Below, in pieces: positions 1 to 11,422 of a DNA stretch of 64,000 nt; positions within the stretch are counted from its first letter, which is position 1, and every line of letters begins with the position of its first letter. The DNA comes from Yarrowia lipolytica (taxonomy: Eukaryota; Ascomycota; Dipodascomycetes; Dipodascales), in contig NC_090770.1 in the NCBI RefSeq assembly GCF_001761485.1, forward strand, positions 558,001 through 622,000, written 5' to 3'. The notes beneath the pieces are model-generated. The model ran no database searches. It was not told the origin of the DNA and was given only the letters and a program-made list of their open reading frames with translations. Both the position numbers and the translations under genes were made by a program.

Positions 1-2422
1 ACAGGATGGACATCTCGTCTACGACCAAGCTGGTTCCTCTCATCACTATTGACCTCTTATCATTATGTGAGGAAATTAGCCAGGTATTACCCTACCGGGT
101 TTTACCTTCCCCTTGCAGCATGTCTAGCGATAATCTCAATAATCCGTCCGCAGTCGAAATCAAACTGGAGACATCTGCTCTTCAGGAAATGATTACGCAG
201 CTGCCATGCCGCCGTAGGTTCACACGACGCTCCCGAACAGGAAATACGAAAAAGGCGCATCTCATTGGAGCAGGCTAGGGATCAAAAGAATAAAGAAGAA
301 AAAAAAAGAAGAAAAAAAAAGAAGAAAAAAAAAAAGGGGTGACACACTCATGGACTGCGGCGTATTGATCACAGTTTCAAAACAACTTTGGTGTAATACA
401 GTCCCCCTACAAGTAGCACGATCGCATAGGCTACAAGTCCACATTGGTCTGGGCTACAATTGTAGCATCTGGTATCGCAAAGTACACCCGTAGTGTGACC
501 CGGCTACAGACGGTGAGTTAGTTAGTGTGTCTCTGAGCAAGAAAAACAAAGATGGTTACGAGACATTTGTTTTCGCTGCCGTACTTAGCTCACGAGACAT
601 TTGCTGCCGTAGCTCGCGAGACATTTCGGAACATTTTGGGCGTTGTGCACAGCAAAGTGTTTTTGGATGTCGCTGTAGGAGGGAGTGCATCACGGGTTGT
701 GGTCATAACTTCAGCAGAATAGGAGGTATAGCAAGGCAGTGTGACGCCTTATAGTCGTGGAAAACAGTTGGCCGTAACGTTCATAACTGAAGCAATAAAT
801 GATAAATGCCACGGAAAAACAAACCGCCCATAGGTAGGACAAGGTCCATGTAGCAAAGATCGTATGACAGTAAAGGGTTGCTACATGGGAGGAGTAGAAA
901 GCTGTCAGTGGGAAGGAAAAAGAGGAGCTGTGATGACGTACAAGTGCATCTACTTGTACTGCACTGCACATACTGTACTTGTAGTCGGTCTGTGGTGGAG
1001 ACGGGAAAGACAGAGCAGTGCATCTTGTGTGTTTGAGAGGTGGTGCAATAGATACTTTGGTTGTATCGTAGCGGTCCTAAAGAGCAGGTGCAACTGCTGG
1101 AATCATAGATTGAACATAGAGAGTGGAAAAATGCAACGATACCACGAGATATGAGTGTCGGGAGCTTCTTGTGGTGACTTGTCGTTACTTTTTGCTGTTG
1201 TTGGACTCCTCATCTTGGCAGCCCTGGTATGAGCTGTAAATGTCATCTGTTGTATAACCATCTGTCGATAGCGTTGTTTTGTCCGATCCGTGCTTGGCTC
1301 GAAAGCCACCAGGAGCTAAGGACATTTGCTAATTAATGAAACGACCCCAGCAGCTCTGGCTCCAATGGCCCGGACGTTAGTGGTGAGTAGCCCTGTTGGT
1401 GGTTTGGACACGCCATTCCCTGGGCTATTCCCTGGGTCCTCCAACGTCTCGATGTTAGCCAGTCAGCGTTTTCTTGTTTGGGTCTTGGTCATTTCTTTTT
1501 CACACACCTTTTTCCGCTCGCTTTTCCCGCCTCTCTTTGCACTCTGCTGCTCCCTCGCCCCGTAATTCGGATTAATTGCAAAGCCTAAAAACCACAAAAG
1601 AGGCACTGTGTCTAGCCCCCCAGGGCAAGGGTCGCCTCGTACAGGTAATGGCCAAAAACCTATAAGCCGCATCAGCTGGGTTCCCCACACCTGACTGTGC
1701 AACTCAAAAAAAATACAAAGCCCGTGTGGATACTCTTGTGATGACGTGGGCATGTGCACGTACAGGAGCTACTGTAGCAACCGCCGCCACCAGCTCGCGG
1801 CTGGGTCTAGCGCCACATGGCACAAACACCGGGGTTAGAGCGTGGGTCAGGGGCTCGTTCCGGGTTGGTCGGCAGATGGGCTTGTTGTGGCAGAGGCACC
1901 AGTGGTGGACGGGGGTTAGGGCCAAACTAGTTTAGTGCGCGGTTTGGACATGGGTCGGGGTTGGTGTGTGTGTGTGGAGGAGGAGGAAGATAAGTGATTG
2001 GGGGTCCGATGGGCTTTTATTGTCGGCGATTTCTACTCTCTTTTTATAACCACATGATACATTAAGCGTCTCTAGCAGTTCCCCTCGTTGTGCTGGGAAA
2101 GCGATAGACGAACAACCGTCAAAAAAGACCCGACTGGTAATACCAGTATAAAGTTGACCAATCTTAACGTTGATTTTCTCATACCAGGCTACGAGTAATT
2201 GTCAGACCCGGTAATTTAATTTAGATTTAGGGTTTCTGAGGAGTGTACTGCTCCACCGCTGGGTCAAAACCAGTCACGACAGTATTACTGCCAACATCAC
2301 CAGCAGCGCGCCAGAGTTGCAGACAGAGCAAGACAAAACCCGCATTTGCGCCAGCGAGCACTCCCGACGCAACCAAGAGCCCCATCACGAGACCGCACAA
2401 GTTTGAGAGCACAGCCCAGAGG

Positions 2423-2425
<3 letters not shown>
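1..2425. other. Upstream intergenic region, no intact gene
   Basis: No convincing gene. Open frames here are short and lack family signatures. A purine-rich tract of A and GAA lies at about 285-340. The first 50 bases encode, in one frame, QDGHLVYDQ, which recurs at about 31.39 kb (QDSHLVYDQ), so the window may open on the decayed tail of a gene that also left a copy there. The last kilobase is probably the MGA2 promoter. Confidence 0.5.

Positions 2426-2455
<30 letters not shown>
2426..2455. repeat. (CA)n microsatellite in the MGA2 upstream region
   Basis: About 15 uninterrupted CA dinucleotides lie roughly 130 bases before the MGA2 start codon. Short open frames reading through it on either strand are artefacts of the repeat. 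Confidence 0.95.
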
Positions 2456-2459
<4 letters not shown>

Positions 2460-2583
2460 TCTCGCTTTGTCACAACAGCGTGTGAGCGCCACCAAATTAG
2501 CACCCGGAACGTTACCGACACCTTTCCGATACACCAGTGGTTCTACAGTACAGTAGCAGGTTGCGCCAGCCCTAGCACATAAA

Positions 2584-5508
2584 ATGGAGACGGATTCCAA
2601 ACGCGGCGTGTACTCCATTGCACGATCCATGTTGCCGCAGCATTTTCTGCGGCGAGCCCCCCACGAGGACTACGACATTGAGCAGCACCTCAACATGAGC
2701 ATGTTTGAGGACGACGACGGGCTCAACGAGGAGCTAGACATTGACATGGATCAGTTCCACATGGACCTCTTTTCGCCCCAGCAGGGCGTGGTCACACAGA
2801 CCCCGATACCCACGCCGATACAAAAGTCTCCGGCAACGCTTCCGACACATTCGACACATTCGACACAACCCGCCACACAGACACAAAAGGCCAAGAAACG
2901 CAAAAACGAGTCCGGCCTGGCCAACTACAAGTTTGGCCGAACCACGCCCATCATTTACCCCCCGTCGTTGAGCCCTGGCCCCCACAACTCCGGCTCGCCC
3001 CCCACCTATCTGCCGGACTTCAACCCGGTGACTTGGGACCAGATTGGCAGTCACACCGCCCACAAGCTTGTGGTCCAGGACCTCCCTCCCCGCTCGCGAG
3101 TGGAGACACAAATCAACCTGTCCATGTTTGTGTACCCGCCGCCACCACAGAACCTTGTGCATCTCCCCACCGACACAATTTCCAAACCCAAGCTGCAGCT
3201 GCGACAGGGCTTCGAGCCCGACGCCGACGTGCTCATGTTGGAGACGGTCGTCGTGTGCCATTCGGACCCCCGCAACTTCGTCAATATTTGTTCTGGTTGC
3301 ATGAACCGAGAGCGAAAGCGAGCGTCGCGTAAAAAGGTGCGTGTCCCCATCGACGAAGCACACTGGAACTGCGACCGGGACCGACGCGCCATCATCTTCA
3401 ACTGCAAAGAGATTGTCGAGCTGTCCCCCGTGACCACCGAAGGAGGAGTGGTGGGTCGACGGCTGGATCTGCCCATGCGGATCGCGTGCTACTGTCGCCA
3501 CCACGGCGAGGAGCTGGGCTTCACAGCCTACATTTCGCTGAGGGACCACACGGGCCGTGTTGTTGCCCAGACAAAAACCACCCCCATCATGATCACCGAC
3601 GACCACAAGGCCTTGACCGAGGGCGACGTGTCCTCTCTAGCAGCTCGAGTCTCTTCCGAATCGCAACAATCACAATCACAACCACAATCACAACCACAGT
3701 CACAGCCACAATCACAACCACAATCACAGGCGCAATCGCCCTCTCCCGATGGTCCTCAGATGGAGATGGAGGTGGTTCGAACCACCAAGAAACGTAAGAG
3801 TGGCGCCGACGACACACCCTACTCCATGTCGTCGACCACGTCACTCCAGAAGCTGGGCTCTGTCTCAGAAACATCTTCCATTCCCGACACGGATCTCTTC
3901 ACGTCTGTGCCCTCATCCACCGACTTCTCCGAGTCATACACCAACATGGCCAGTTTGTTGAGTGGGTCCGAGAGTGCGGCGGAGGAGGATTCCTCTGTCC
4001 CTGCCGTCAAGCGGCTTATTCCCTCTCAGGGCTCTATCCGGGGAGGTATGGAGATCACCTTGCTGGGCCAGGGTTTCCATGACGGACTCGTGGTGAAGTT
4101 TGGTGACAACTTTGCCTCAACCCAGTGCTGGAGTGATACGACCATTGTCGCACAGCTTCCTGCCACTGAGGTTGCCGGGCCCGTGATTGTCGCCTTCTCT
4201 GGTATCCCCGTCAAAAACCCCCAGGTCTTCACATATATCGATGACACGGACCGACAACTCATCGAGCTGGCTCTGCAGGTGGTGGGTCTTAAGATGAACG
4301 GCAAGCTAGAGGACGCTAAGGACATTGCTCGTCGGCTTATTGGAGGAGGAGGAGTCAATAACGTTTCTGGCGTGATGGTTCAACAACAGCAGCAGCATCA
4401 ACAGCCTGACTACATTCAACAGCAGATGCAGCTGGAGAGCGAGGTAATCAAGCTGCTGAGCTGCTGTGACGTGATGCAGAGCTCTGAAAACAACGAGGGC
4501 CTCAACTTCACCAACGCCAAGACGCAGTCGATGATGCACCTGGCTGCCGGACTCGGATTCACACGACTAGTGGTTTTCTTGACCTCTCGGGGCGTGTTCC
4601 TGAACACCCAAGACGACGCGGGCTTTACCCCGCTGCATTACGCTGCTCTTCGTGGCAAGCTGGATGTTGTCACGTACCTGGCTTCTCAGAACGTCAACCT
4701 CTTTGTGGAGTCCAAGTCCGGTCACTACGCGCTGGACATTGCTGAGGAGGAGATCCGGTCATATCTGATGGATCTCATGTACTCGGGCGTGTCTGCTTCT
4801 TCGGATGACTCTGGTTCAGAGACTGAAGTGCCCGCATCTTCCAAGCGGTCGCGTCGACATCGACGACGAGCACGAGGACCCCGAGGTATCGCTCAGTACA
4901 TGTACGACCTTAACAGCGCGGTGTGGAGCTCCAACATGGGCGATCTGTATGATTTCATCAAGTCGCCCTTCAAGGTCGCTGAGTCATCTACGTCGGAATC
5001 GTCTTCCGCGTCTTCCGCGTCTCCCGCGTCTTCCTCGTCTCCTAACGAGCATGCTCCTCCCAAATACGAAGACATCTTTCCCGAGGGCTCCAAGGTGCCC
5101 GAAATCGACTACTCGTCGTCGGTCATTGAAGCTGGGTCTTCCACCCCAGCAGCCCCCAGCTCGTGGGACCGAAAGGAGCAGACAGAAGTGTCTGCCACTC
5201 CTTCTAACACACCCACCGATGAGTCTGCTGCTTCCTGTGGAGCAGTAGAAATGAGCGAGGAGGAGGTCATGGAGGCCTGGAAGTCGAAGCGTACGCTTCT
5301 GCACCAAGACATTATGTTCTTCCTCTTCTGGCTTCCCATTTTTGTTGCTCTCATGTACTGGGCCTATCTGACCGCTCGGTCCTCTCTCATGGGCTACTCT
5401 TCGACATCTTCTTGGGATGTCAAGTCTATGAAAGACACTTTTCTGGACTATACTTTGCATGTCCTGATTCCCAAGAAGCACATTCACAAAGTCAAGTGGT
5501 TGAGTTGA
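2584..5508 (+). CDS. MGA2: Mga2/Spt23-type membrane-tethered transcription factor
   Basis: The 974-residue protein has the Mga2/Spt23 layout. An acidic N-terminus is followed by a conserved central block with the Cys-bearing stretch ICSGCMNRERKRASRKKVRV, then a Gln/Ser repeat tract (about 357-385). An IPT/TIG immunoglobulin-like domain follows (about 472-556, with RLIPSQGSIRGGMEITLLGQ). Next come a second Gln-rich patch, ankyrin repeats (about 637-725, MHLAAGLGFTRLV and TPLHYAALRGKLDVV) and one C-terminal membrane span (about 908-930, FFLFWLPIFVALMYWAYLTA). In yeasts these proteins are anchored in the ER membrane, released by ubiquitin- and proteasome-dependent processing, and then activate the delta-9 desaturase gene OLE1 and low-oxygen genes. 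Membrane lipid saturation and oxygen control the release. Only one such gene is visible here, so it may do the work of both Mga2 and Spt23. The start is the first ATG after a stop-rich leader. Confidence 0.93.
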   Translation: METDSKRGVYSIARSMLPQHFLRRAPHEDYDIEQHLNMSMFEDDDGLNEELDIDMDQFHMDLFSPQQGVVTQTPIPTPIQKSPATLPTHSTHSTQPATQTQKAKKRKNESGLANYKFGRTTPIIYPPSLSPGPHNSGSPPTYLPDFNPVTWDQIGSHTAHKLVVQDLPPRSRVETQINLSMFVYPPPPQNLVHLPTDTISKPKLQLRQGFEPDADVLMLETVVVCHSDPRNFVNICSGCMNRERKRASRKKVRVPIDEAHWNCDRDRRAIIFNCKEIVELSPVTTEGGVVGRRLDLPMRIACYCRHHGEELGFTAYISLRDHTGRVVAQTKTTPIMITDDHKALTEGDVSSLAARVSSESQQSQSQPQSQPQSQPQSQPQSQAQSPSPDGPQMEMEVVRTTKKRKSGADDTPYSMSSTTSLQKLGSVSETSSIPDTDLFTSVPSSTDFSESYTNMASLLSGSESAAEEDSSVPAVKRLIPSQGSIRGGMEITLLGQGFHDGLVVKFGDNFASTQCWSDTTIVAQLPATEVAGPVIVAFSGIPVKNPQVFTYIDDTDRQLIELALQVVGLKMNGKLEDAKDIARRLIGGGGVNNVSGVMVQQQQQHQQPDYIQQQMQLESEVIKLLSCCDVMQSSENNEGLNFTNAKTQSMMHLAAGLGFTRLVVFLTSRGVFLNTQDDAGFTPLHYAALRGKLDVVTYLASQNVNLFVESKSGHYALDIAEEEIRSYLMDLMYSGVSASSDDSGSETEVPASSKRSRRHRRRARGPRGIAQYMYDLNSAVWSSNMGDLYDFIKSPFKVAESSTSESSSASSASPASSSSPNEHAPPKYEDIFPEGSKVPEIDYSSSVIEAGSSTPAAPSSWDRKEQTEVSATPSNTPTDESAASCGAVEMSEEEVMEAWKSKRTLLHQDIMFFLFWLPIFVALMYWAYLTARSSLMGYSSTSSWDVKSMKDTFLDYTLHVLIPKKHIHKVKWLS

Positions 5509-5735
5509 GTCGAAAATAATAGTTGCATTTAGACAAGTGATTTATTGAGTATTTTCGGTGTTTTGTAAAGAGTATGATTTGTTCTATTGTACTTTTGGTG
5601 TAACTAAATGTACAGTACAGTACTGTGAGGTTGTACCACCTGAGTCAGGGGCGTATTATTTAATTTTTAATTCTAATTTTATTCTTTCGTTTTTCCGGAA
5701 TTTGGCTGAATAATCATCTTTGCGCCGTCATAGCC

Positions 5736-5807
5736 GCCTTCGTGGCCAAGTGGTAAGGCGCAGCACTAGTAATGCTGAGATCATCAGTTCAAATCTGGTC
5801 GAAGGCA
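5736..5807 (+). tRNA. tRNA-Thr (AGT)
   Basis: A 72-base cloverleaf without intron. The acceptor GCCTTCG pairs with CGAAGGC, the anticodon loop is CTAGTAA (AGT), and the T-loop is TTCAAAT. It is base-for-base identical to the copy at 37381-37452. It converges with tRNA-Lys, 78 bases away. Confidence 0.97.
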
Positions 5808-5885
5808 GTAAATTTTTGTTCCCCATCAAAGAACCAATGGAGGAGGATTTTTTGGGAAAAAAATATTTAAATTTTAATTTAAAAA

Positions 5886-5968
5886 AGCCCGACGTGGGGC
5901 TTGAACCCACAGCCTTGAGATGACCTTAGAATAAGAGTCTCACGCTCTACCGATTGAGCTAGCCAGGC
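5886..5968 (-). tRNA. tRNA-Lys (CTT), intron-containing
   Basis: Read on the minus strand: acceptor GCCTGGC with GTCGGGC, anticodon stem TGAGA/TCTCA, anticodon CTT. A 10-base intron (TTCTAAGGTC) follows position 37. The discriminator T matches yeast tRNA-Lys(CTT). The exons match the gene at 61077-61159, but the intron differs. Confidence 0.95.
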
Positions 5969-6790
5969 GATTTTCAAAAAAAATGTATCCTGTATTATTT
6001 ATCATGAAAATTGTCAAAAATCTCGCGAATTGATTTATAATTGATATCAGAATATTTATCTTGACTTCATTAGTACCCTTCTGGCTTTTGTTTGGACTAA
6101 TGGGTAATTTCAAGTCTGTTGTGAGTCCAGAAAAAGGATCTACAAACTGGTTCAAAACTGCACAAACGGATTTATGACTCTAGAGTCTTCCAGCAGTGTG
6201 ATAATGGAATATATTGTGATCTTGCAGACCGTTTCTTCTAAGGTCAAGACTGTTCCTATATTGTCTTTATGAGCAGTACTTTTTCTCACGGTTGTGCAAT
6301 TGACCCGAACCTGGACGGATCATCACTGTCATGTTCTGAGCGTGTACAAAAGTGTACTTGTACTATATTGTGGATATTTATGTATTGTGGCTGTAAATAC
6401 TGGTTCTGTTGAGCATTTTTGAGACCCCTTGCTGTTCTCCTGCTGGAGCGAAAAGTTTTAGTTGGGATTATGGTCTGATTAGTTGGTACTTCCAGCATTC
6501 AGGTATAGCTGTCACGATAGACATTCCACATCTGCGACTCAACACTCGCTTTTGCAACTCGATTTGACGAGATTAAACTAGTCCGCTTTTTTGAGAGAGC
6601 CCTTTGAAGACCTGAAGGGATTTCACGGCTTCAATTCTGGTGTCTGAATCCATTCAACGACCATGACTTTAGTCTCTCTGCACTTCAGATGTCTCTCGAC
6701 AAGTATTGGCAGAGATACTTATAGAACACTTGATGGTGCTGGCACCGTTGACAAGTCCAATATCGTAATTCGAATAATCTGCTAGGAAGA
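5969..6790. other. Intergenic region, nothing recognised
   Basis: AT-rich spacer between the tRNA-Lys gene and the 3' end of the arrestin-like gene. No open frame here has family features. Confidence 0.5.
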
Positions 6791-8284
6791 TTAATGCATG
6801 GTTCGTCTAAACCACCGACATCTCGTGTTCCTCATTTCACCTTGGTCCACACATCCACTTCGAGCCATGCAACCAGTCTTTCCCCTGGTATCCGCCTTGG
6901 TTTCCCATTTTGAGTCGATCGCCTCGTAATCTGGGGGTGCTAGAGACTCGTAGGAAGGAGCAGAGTCATCGGCGTAATCGTTTTTGAAGACCATGTTTGT
7001 ATTCTTTAACAGGGGGTACTCGCACAGCAAAAAGTCTTCATATTCGAACGGCACGAGGTTAGAGCAAGCGTCCACCTGAGCGGTTCCGAAGACTGACCGC
7101 GCTCTGGAGAACACCAAAGGCGCAGACAGAGACAGGTCCACGTACCTTCGGGACTTCTGATTGGGCTGGTTGGTCATATCCAATTGTGAGAAGCGCAGCG
7201 ACACGTATATCTTGTGCACCACGTGAAGAGGGTGGGTGCGGGAGGTTGATGCGGATAATTTGTCAATGATCCGGGAATTCAACTTCAGCGAGTAATCCAG
7301 CACTGTCTCTTCGGCTCCGGGGATGAGAAGATTGCCTCTATGGATGGAGTCGAAAAAGTTTTCCTTCACGTCGAACCCTTCTTCCCTGGCTTGCTGGAGT
7401 TCTATTTCGTCATGCTCTACATCGTCCGAATCTGCGTATCGGTTGGAATACACGGTGAGGAGTCCAGTTTTCTGCGTGTCATTGGCGTTTGAATTGCAGG
7501 TTTGGGTCACGGAGATCTTGACGGAGTTGAGTCGAATGGGCTTCTCAAACAGGGTCGTGGTGATCTTGACGGGGATCTCGGTATCTTCGTTTAGAGAAAT
7601 GTCTTTCTGCGGGTAAGAAACAACGAATCTGAGCTTGTTGAGCCAGGGAGCCGAGACATTGACGGGGAGAAGAGTCTGGTCGTCTATCTTTCTGCCTCGG
7701 GCTATGACAATCTCCTGGGAATGCTCAATGAGGCCGCAGTTTGAATGTAACCGCTTTTGGCAGCTCACCTGGGTGTCAAGAGTGTACCACAGTTTGTTGG
7801 AGTTGTGGGAAGCAGTTTCAGGAAGCCCAGCAGGAAGAGAGCAGTGAAGCGAGTACTTGTGAGTGGAGGCTTGGATAGAGACCGGATTGGAGATTGCAGA
7901 AACGGGCCCTTCAACAGGCTTGGATCGACCCGACAAGAGATCCCATTGGACCAGAGTCTCGTTCGTTTGAGCCCTTGTCTCCGACACTACCATGTGACGC
8001 ACTAGAGCAGTGGTCATCTTTTTGACCCGCGTGCTCTTCGTGTACTTCACTGAGACAATGGGGGTAAAGTCCACCATGAGTGATCTCTGTTCCTGCATGA
8101 CTTGTTCAAACGAAGGTAAAGGCGAGTCGGACCGGGGAAGAGAGATTGTTGTCTCTGAGAGAGCGTCTAGTCCTGTGGTGTTACTGCTGTGTGATCCATA
8201 ATCTTCATCATCCTCATGGGACTCTTCTGCTGGTGCGTAAGGAATATCCAAGTGGGTTCCCTGATAGGAGATGAGGACAGACAT
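6791..8284 (-). CDS. Arrestin-like trafficking adaptor (ART family candidate)
   Basis: The protein has 497 residues from the first ATG at 8284; the open frame extends three codons further but starts there with GTG. The N-terminus is acidic and Ser-rich. The middle has beta-strand-rich arrestin features: a bilayer-like stretch FVVSYPQKDISLNEDTEIPV, then a C-lobe containing SVKISVTQTC and LDYSLKLNSRII. The tail carries PSYESL and PPDYEAI. PPDY fits PPxY, the motif by which arrestin-related adaptors recruit the Nedd4-type ubiquitin ligase Rsp5. Such adaptors sit at the plasma membrane, Golgi and endosomes and direct ubiquitination of nutrient transporters. The last 30 residues, past the PPxY, are Arg/Cys-rich and unlike the rest. 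The arrestin fold is inferred from strand pattern and tail motifs, not from a scored match. Confidence 0.62.
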   Translation of the reverse strand: MSVLISYQGTHLDIPYAPAEESHEDDEDYGSHSSNTTGLDALSETTISLPRSDSPLPSFEQVMQEQRSLMVDFTPIVSVKYTKSTRVKKMTTALVRHMVVSETRAQTNETLVQWDLLSGRSKPVEGPVSAISNPVSIQASTHKYSLHCSLPAGLPETASHNSNKLWYTLDTQVSCQKRLHSNCGLIEHSQEIVIARGRKIDDQTLLPVNVSAPWLNKLRFVVSYPQKDISLNEDTEIPVKITTTLFEKPIRLNSVKISVTQTCNSNANDTQKTGLLTVYSNRYADSDDVEHDEIELQQAREEGFDVKENFFDSIHRGNLLIPGAEETVLDYSLKLNSRIIDKLSASTSRTHPLHVVHKIYVSLRFSQLDMTNQPNQKSRRYVDLSLSAPLVFSRARSVFGTAQVDACSNLVPFEYEDFLLCEYPLLKNTNMVFKNDYADDSAPSYESLAPPDYEAIDSKWETKADTRGKTGCMARSGCVDQGEMRNTRCRWFRRTMH

Positions 8285-10040
8285 TTTGGTCACCAGAACA
8301 ACGACCCTGGACCCGCTTTATCTATCTATCGAGTGAGGAGCTGATCGTTAGCGGCTCTTGTTTGGAACCTAGACAGATTAGCCTCCGACTCGCTCCTCAG
8401 AGCTTTCCCTGTTGTTGCCAGACATTCATCGTTATATGATACAAGTACGAGGTTTGTCTGCAACAACGGAATTCTAATCTTCCTCAATTGATTTCTTTTG
8501 TCCAATGTCTCCTTTACTCCTGCTAACTGGCAAGCGACTGCGCCATCGTTTCGTGTGCTCTGCTATTCGCGCTCCGTCTCAGCCGCTGCGTCTTTCAACC
8601 AGACATCGCTCAACACGGTCTCCAAGCAGACATAACCAAAGCCCTGATAACTTTGAGACTCTGAGGGTTCGCAATACGATGTCCGATTCTGCATCGAGTT
8701 CGAAAAGTGGAAGCAAACCGGCGGGATAAAAGGTTCAGCCGCAAGATAAGACACCAATGGCGGTGAAGGGTTGTCTCGGCGAAGCTCAAGGTTGTTCCTT
8801 TTCTGGAGCTCTGTAGCTGCCCTTTTCTCACGGTAGGGGTGTGTTCTGCTCCTGTGTCGCACAGCGTACGTTGGGTCGCTCAAGCGTTCGATCGTTCGAT
8901 CTTCTCGTCCCGCTCCACGATCCAAAGTGACTCAGCGTCGCAGGTATGGCTCACAATCGACGCTAACCCAATGGCTATTACTCTCTCCGCTTGGGCTAAG
9001 TGCGGCTTAGAAGCCTTAGCTCCTAGTTTGGCAGAGATGTGTTGTGGATACCTGCGTATGTACAGTAACGGAAGGGATGTGCGGATCAGGACCTTCTGTT
9101 GCTAGTTCCCCCGTTCTGTATCGCACAGCCGGATACAATGATTGAAGGGGCTGTGGGCGGACTATCTGTCCACCGTCCAAAGAGCTACCAGTAGCTCTAT
9201 TGAACATTCAGAACTGTAAATCACTTGGTGGCAATTCAGTGTTCATACCAGGGATCGCCCTTCTTATTGAAGTTGAAGTGGGTGGCAAGTGCCTAACGCC
9301 ACCCGGTAGTAATCTGCTCCGCTGGGACGTCGTCAGTTTGGGGATTCCAGCGGTGCGGTCAGGGTAGATGTCGATGTTACCTGCGGTACTTGTACATTTG
9401 GAAGAGTAGATTGATGACTTCATATACAAGTACGAGCACAGTTTCGTATCGTACATAGTGCATTTGTACTTGCACCGGCACGATAGTGGAATGTGTGACT
9501 GTTTCTCCACGGACTCTGAGCTTCTATATAGTTGTCGCCGTTGTTCATTGTCACCATTGTCCTGTAGATTTGCCACCAGCTCGTATTCACCCTTAATTGG
9601 GGATATTCCGAATACCTCGGGCGTCTGCTGAATTGGTGGATAGCGGTTTGAGATAACTTGGAGACGATATGCTCCATTTTCAATCGCAAGTTCTTTTCGT
9701 CGAGAACACGAGCAGGTATTCTTTTTTAATTGTAAGAAGAGAAGCCCAGGATGGGGGGGGAGAGAAAGACGGTCCGGTCAGGGAAATGGAGGAATGAGGT
9801 TGGGAAAAGGAGAAGCTGAACGAGGATATCTAATATTTGCCGTTTTATCGCTTTTTGCTGTTTTTTTGCCAGTAATTTCGCCAGTAATTTAACACTTTTT
9901 CACGTCCAAATGGATTTGAACCGCTCTTTCTCGGGAAATACTTTTCAGCTGCTTGAAGCCTGAAACCTATAATCAATATTACATCCTCATATCTGTTCGC
10001 ATTCGGTTTTTTCAGAAGAGCGCTTTTTTTTATTATGATA
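8285..10040. other. Intergenic region, possible gene debris
   Basis: No gene with a plausible ATG start is supported. An open frame on the minus strand at about 8560-8925 reads fairly like protein but begins with TTG and matches nothing I know. A long poly-T and poly-A flecked stretch precedes the tandem repeat at 10041. Confidence 0.45.
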
Positions 10041-10176
10041 TTACTATTTTTATTCTATTACTATTTTTATTCTATTACTATTTTTATTCTATTACTATTT
10101 TTATTCTATTACTATTTTTATTCTATTACTATTTTTATTCTATTACTATTTTTATTCTATTACTATTTTTTATTCT
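10041..10176. repeat. 17-bp tandem repeat, about eight copies
   Basis: The unit TTACTATTTTTATTCTA is repeated almost perfectly about eight times. It is strongly T-rich on the plus strand and lies upstream of tRNA-Ile. Open frames through it are repeat artefacts. Confidence 0.95.
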
Positions 10177-10225
10177 ACGTTATTTATTCTAATGATGGTT
10201 TTTTATTTTTTATTTTTTTAATTAT

Positions 10226-10353
10226 TCATCACAGCTATATACCTACTTGTAGTAAGCCGGGTTATTGGCGTTCAATAAATCATACACTTCTGAATCATTG
10301 CGGTGTGCGCTGCGAGGCGCTGTCAGTTGGTTTGTCGACGCTTCGTCTAGTTG
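10226..10353 (+). repeat. Dispersed repeat family A, copy 1
   Basis: Shares about 125 bases, with few differences, with 35022-35147 and a shorter stretch with 35192-35246. It contains ACAGCTATATACC, GGCGTTCAATAAATCATACA and GTTGGTTTGTCGACGCTTCG. It ends about 60 bases before tRNA-Ile. No coding sense or element class is recognised. Confidence 0.85.
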
Positions 10354-10413
10354 TCTTCATGACTAATCCAATGTCTCAGTTTTCCTTTTCAATTTGTCCT
10401 TTTCTCAGAATCC

Positions 10414-10506
10414 GGTCCCTTGGCCCAGTTGGTTAAGGCGTCGTGCTAATAAGAAGTTAGCCTCTTTGCAACGCGAAGATCAGCAGTTCGATCCTGCTAG
10501 GGACCA
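10414..10506 (+). tRNA. tRNA-Ile (AAT), intron-containing
   Basis: Mature body of 74 bases: acceptor GGTCCCT/AGGGACC, anticodon stem TCGTG/CGCGA, anticodon AAT. A 19-base intron after position 37 begins AGAAGTTAGC. A T-run terminator follows. Confidence 0.95.
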
Positions 10507-11328
10507 TTCTTTTTGTTTTTAATTTGACAGTAGACTGAAGCAGTGGTTCTCTCCCAGTCCAACGTTGACTTGTATTGTATTTTTATTCGCCTACCAACTT
10601 TTTGCTTTTTGGATACTTACACTGTGTGGCTACAGTAAAATCTCACCGCAGTCTCAGGGGAGAGTGAGAAGGATATACAAGGACTTGTACGGTACAATGC
10701 TTTTACTTGAGATATTGTAGTGACTCTGAACCCTCAGCCAGCGTCTGTTGTCGATTTAAACAAAGTGGTTTTTTTTCAAGTTCAGGTAGATGAACATAAT
10801 AGGACTACAACTACAACTACACACTGTACTTGTACAAGTATAGAGGTGTGGATTTGGACGCATAACGGGACACAAGCCCAGTCACCCCGAAAGCAAAAAA
10901 GGATACAAATAGCCAACCCCAGCCCAAAGCAGAGTCTCGGAACACAAAATCCGGTAAAATTAAACCCATTGGACCCTTTTAAAGGACTTTTTCACTCCCA
11001 CACTCAGCTCATCGACCCTGCATATCCCCAAACTCTAACCGACTCGGAGAACAATACAAAAGAATTATGAGGAGAGACTGTTTGTACATTGTACTTGCTC
11101 AAGCACGTTGTAGCCAGCGATGACTAACGGGTTTTATTCAAATCATGATGATCATTACAAGACAATGATATGTACTATACTTCAATATATATATGTAGGT
11201 TCAATATCGAACTCCAAGTCTAAATGTGCAGGATCCTGTCTAGTGGAGCCAAAAATCTGTGCTGAAACCAACCAGAAATATAGCCAGAGACAAGCAAAAA
11301 AACAGCTGGACCGCCTAGCTGCTTCTCA
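10507..11328. other. Intergenic region between tRNA-Ile and tRNA-Glu
   Basis: A plus-strand open frame at about 10.72-11.07 kb lacks any domain and carries the GTAC/CTTGTAC words typical of spacers in this window. No gene is supported. Confidence 0.5.
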
Positions 11329-11409
11329 CTCCGATACGGGGAATCGAACCCCGGTCTCCACGGTTCTCAACATGAGAGCGTGATGTGATAGCCCCTACAC
11401 TATATCGGA
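11329..11409 (-). tRNA. tRNA-Glu (CTC), intron-containing
   Basis: Acceptor TCCGATA/TATCGGA, anticodon stem TCACG/CGTGG, anticodon CTC. A 9-base intron (TGTTGAGAA) lies in the loop. The mature length is 72. An LTR-like fossil begins 14 bases upstream of its 5' end, which is where Ty3-type elements tend to insert. Confidence 0.95.
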
Positions 11410-11422
11410 TAGGTTGTTTTTT

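Noticed and set aside
2385-2630. Short frames through the CA microsatellite
   Set aside because: They are Cys/Val or Thr/His runs produced by the repeat.
2734-3606. A 290-codon open frame antisense to MGA2
   Set aside because: It lies wholly inside the MGA2 coding sequence, and its composition is the complement of that gene. No independent features.
9900-9960. tRNA-like T-arm (AAATGGATTTGAACCGC)
   Set aside because: No acceptor or anticodon stem can be paired around it.
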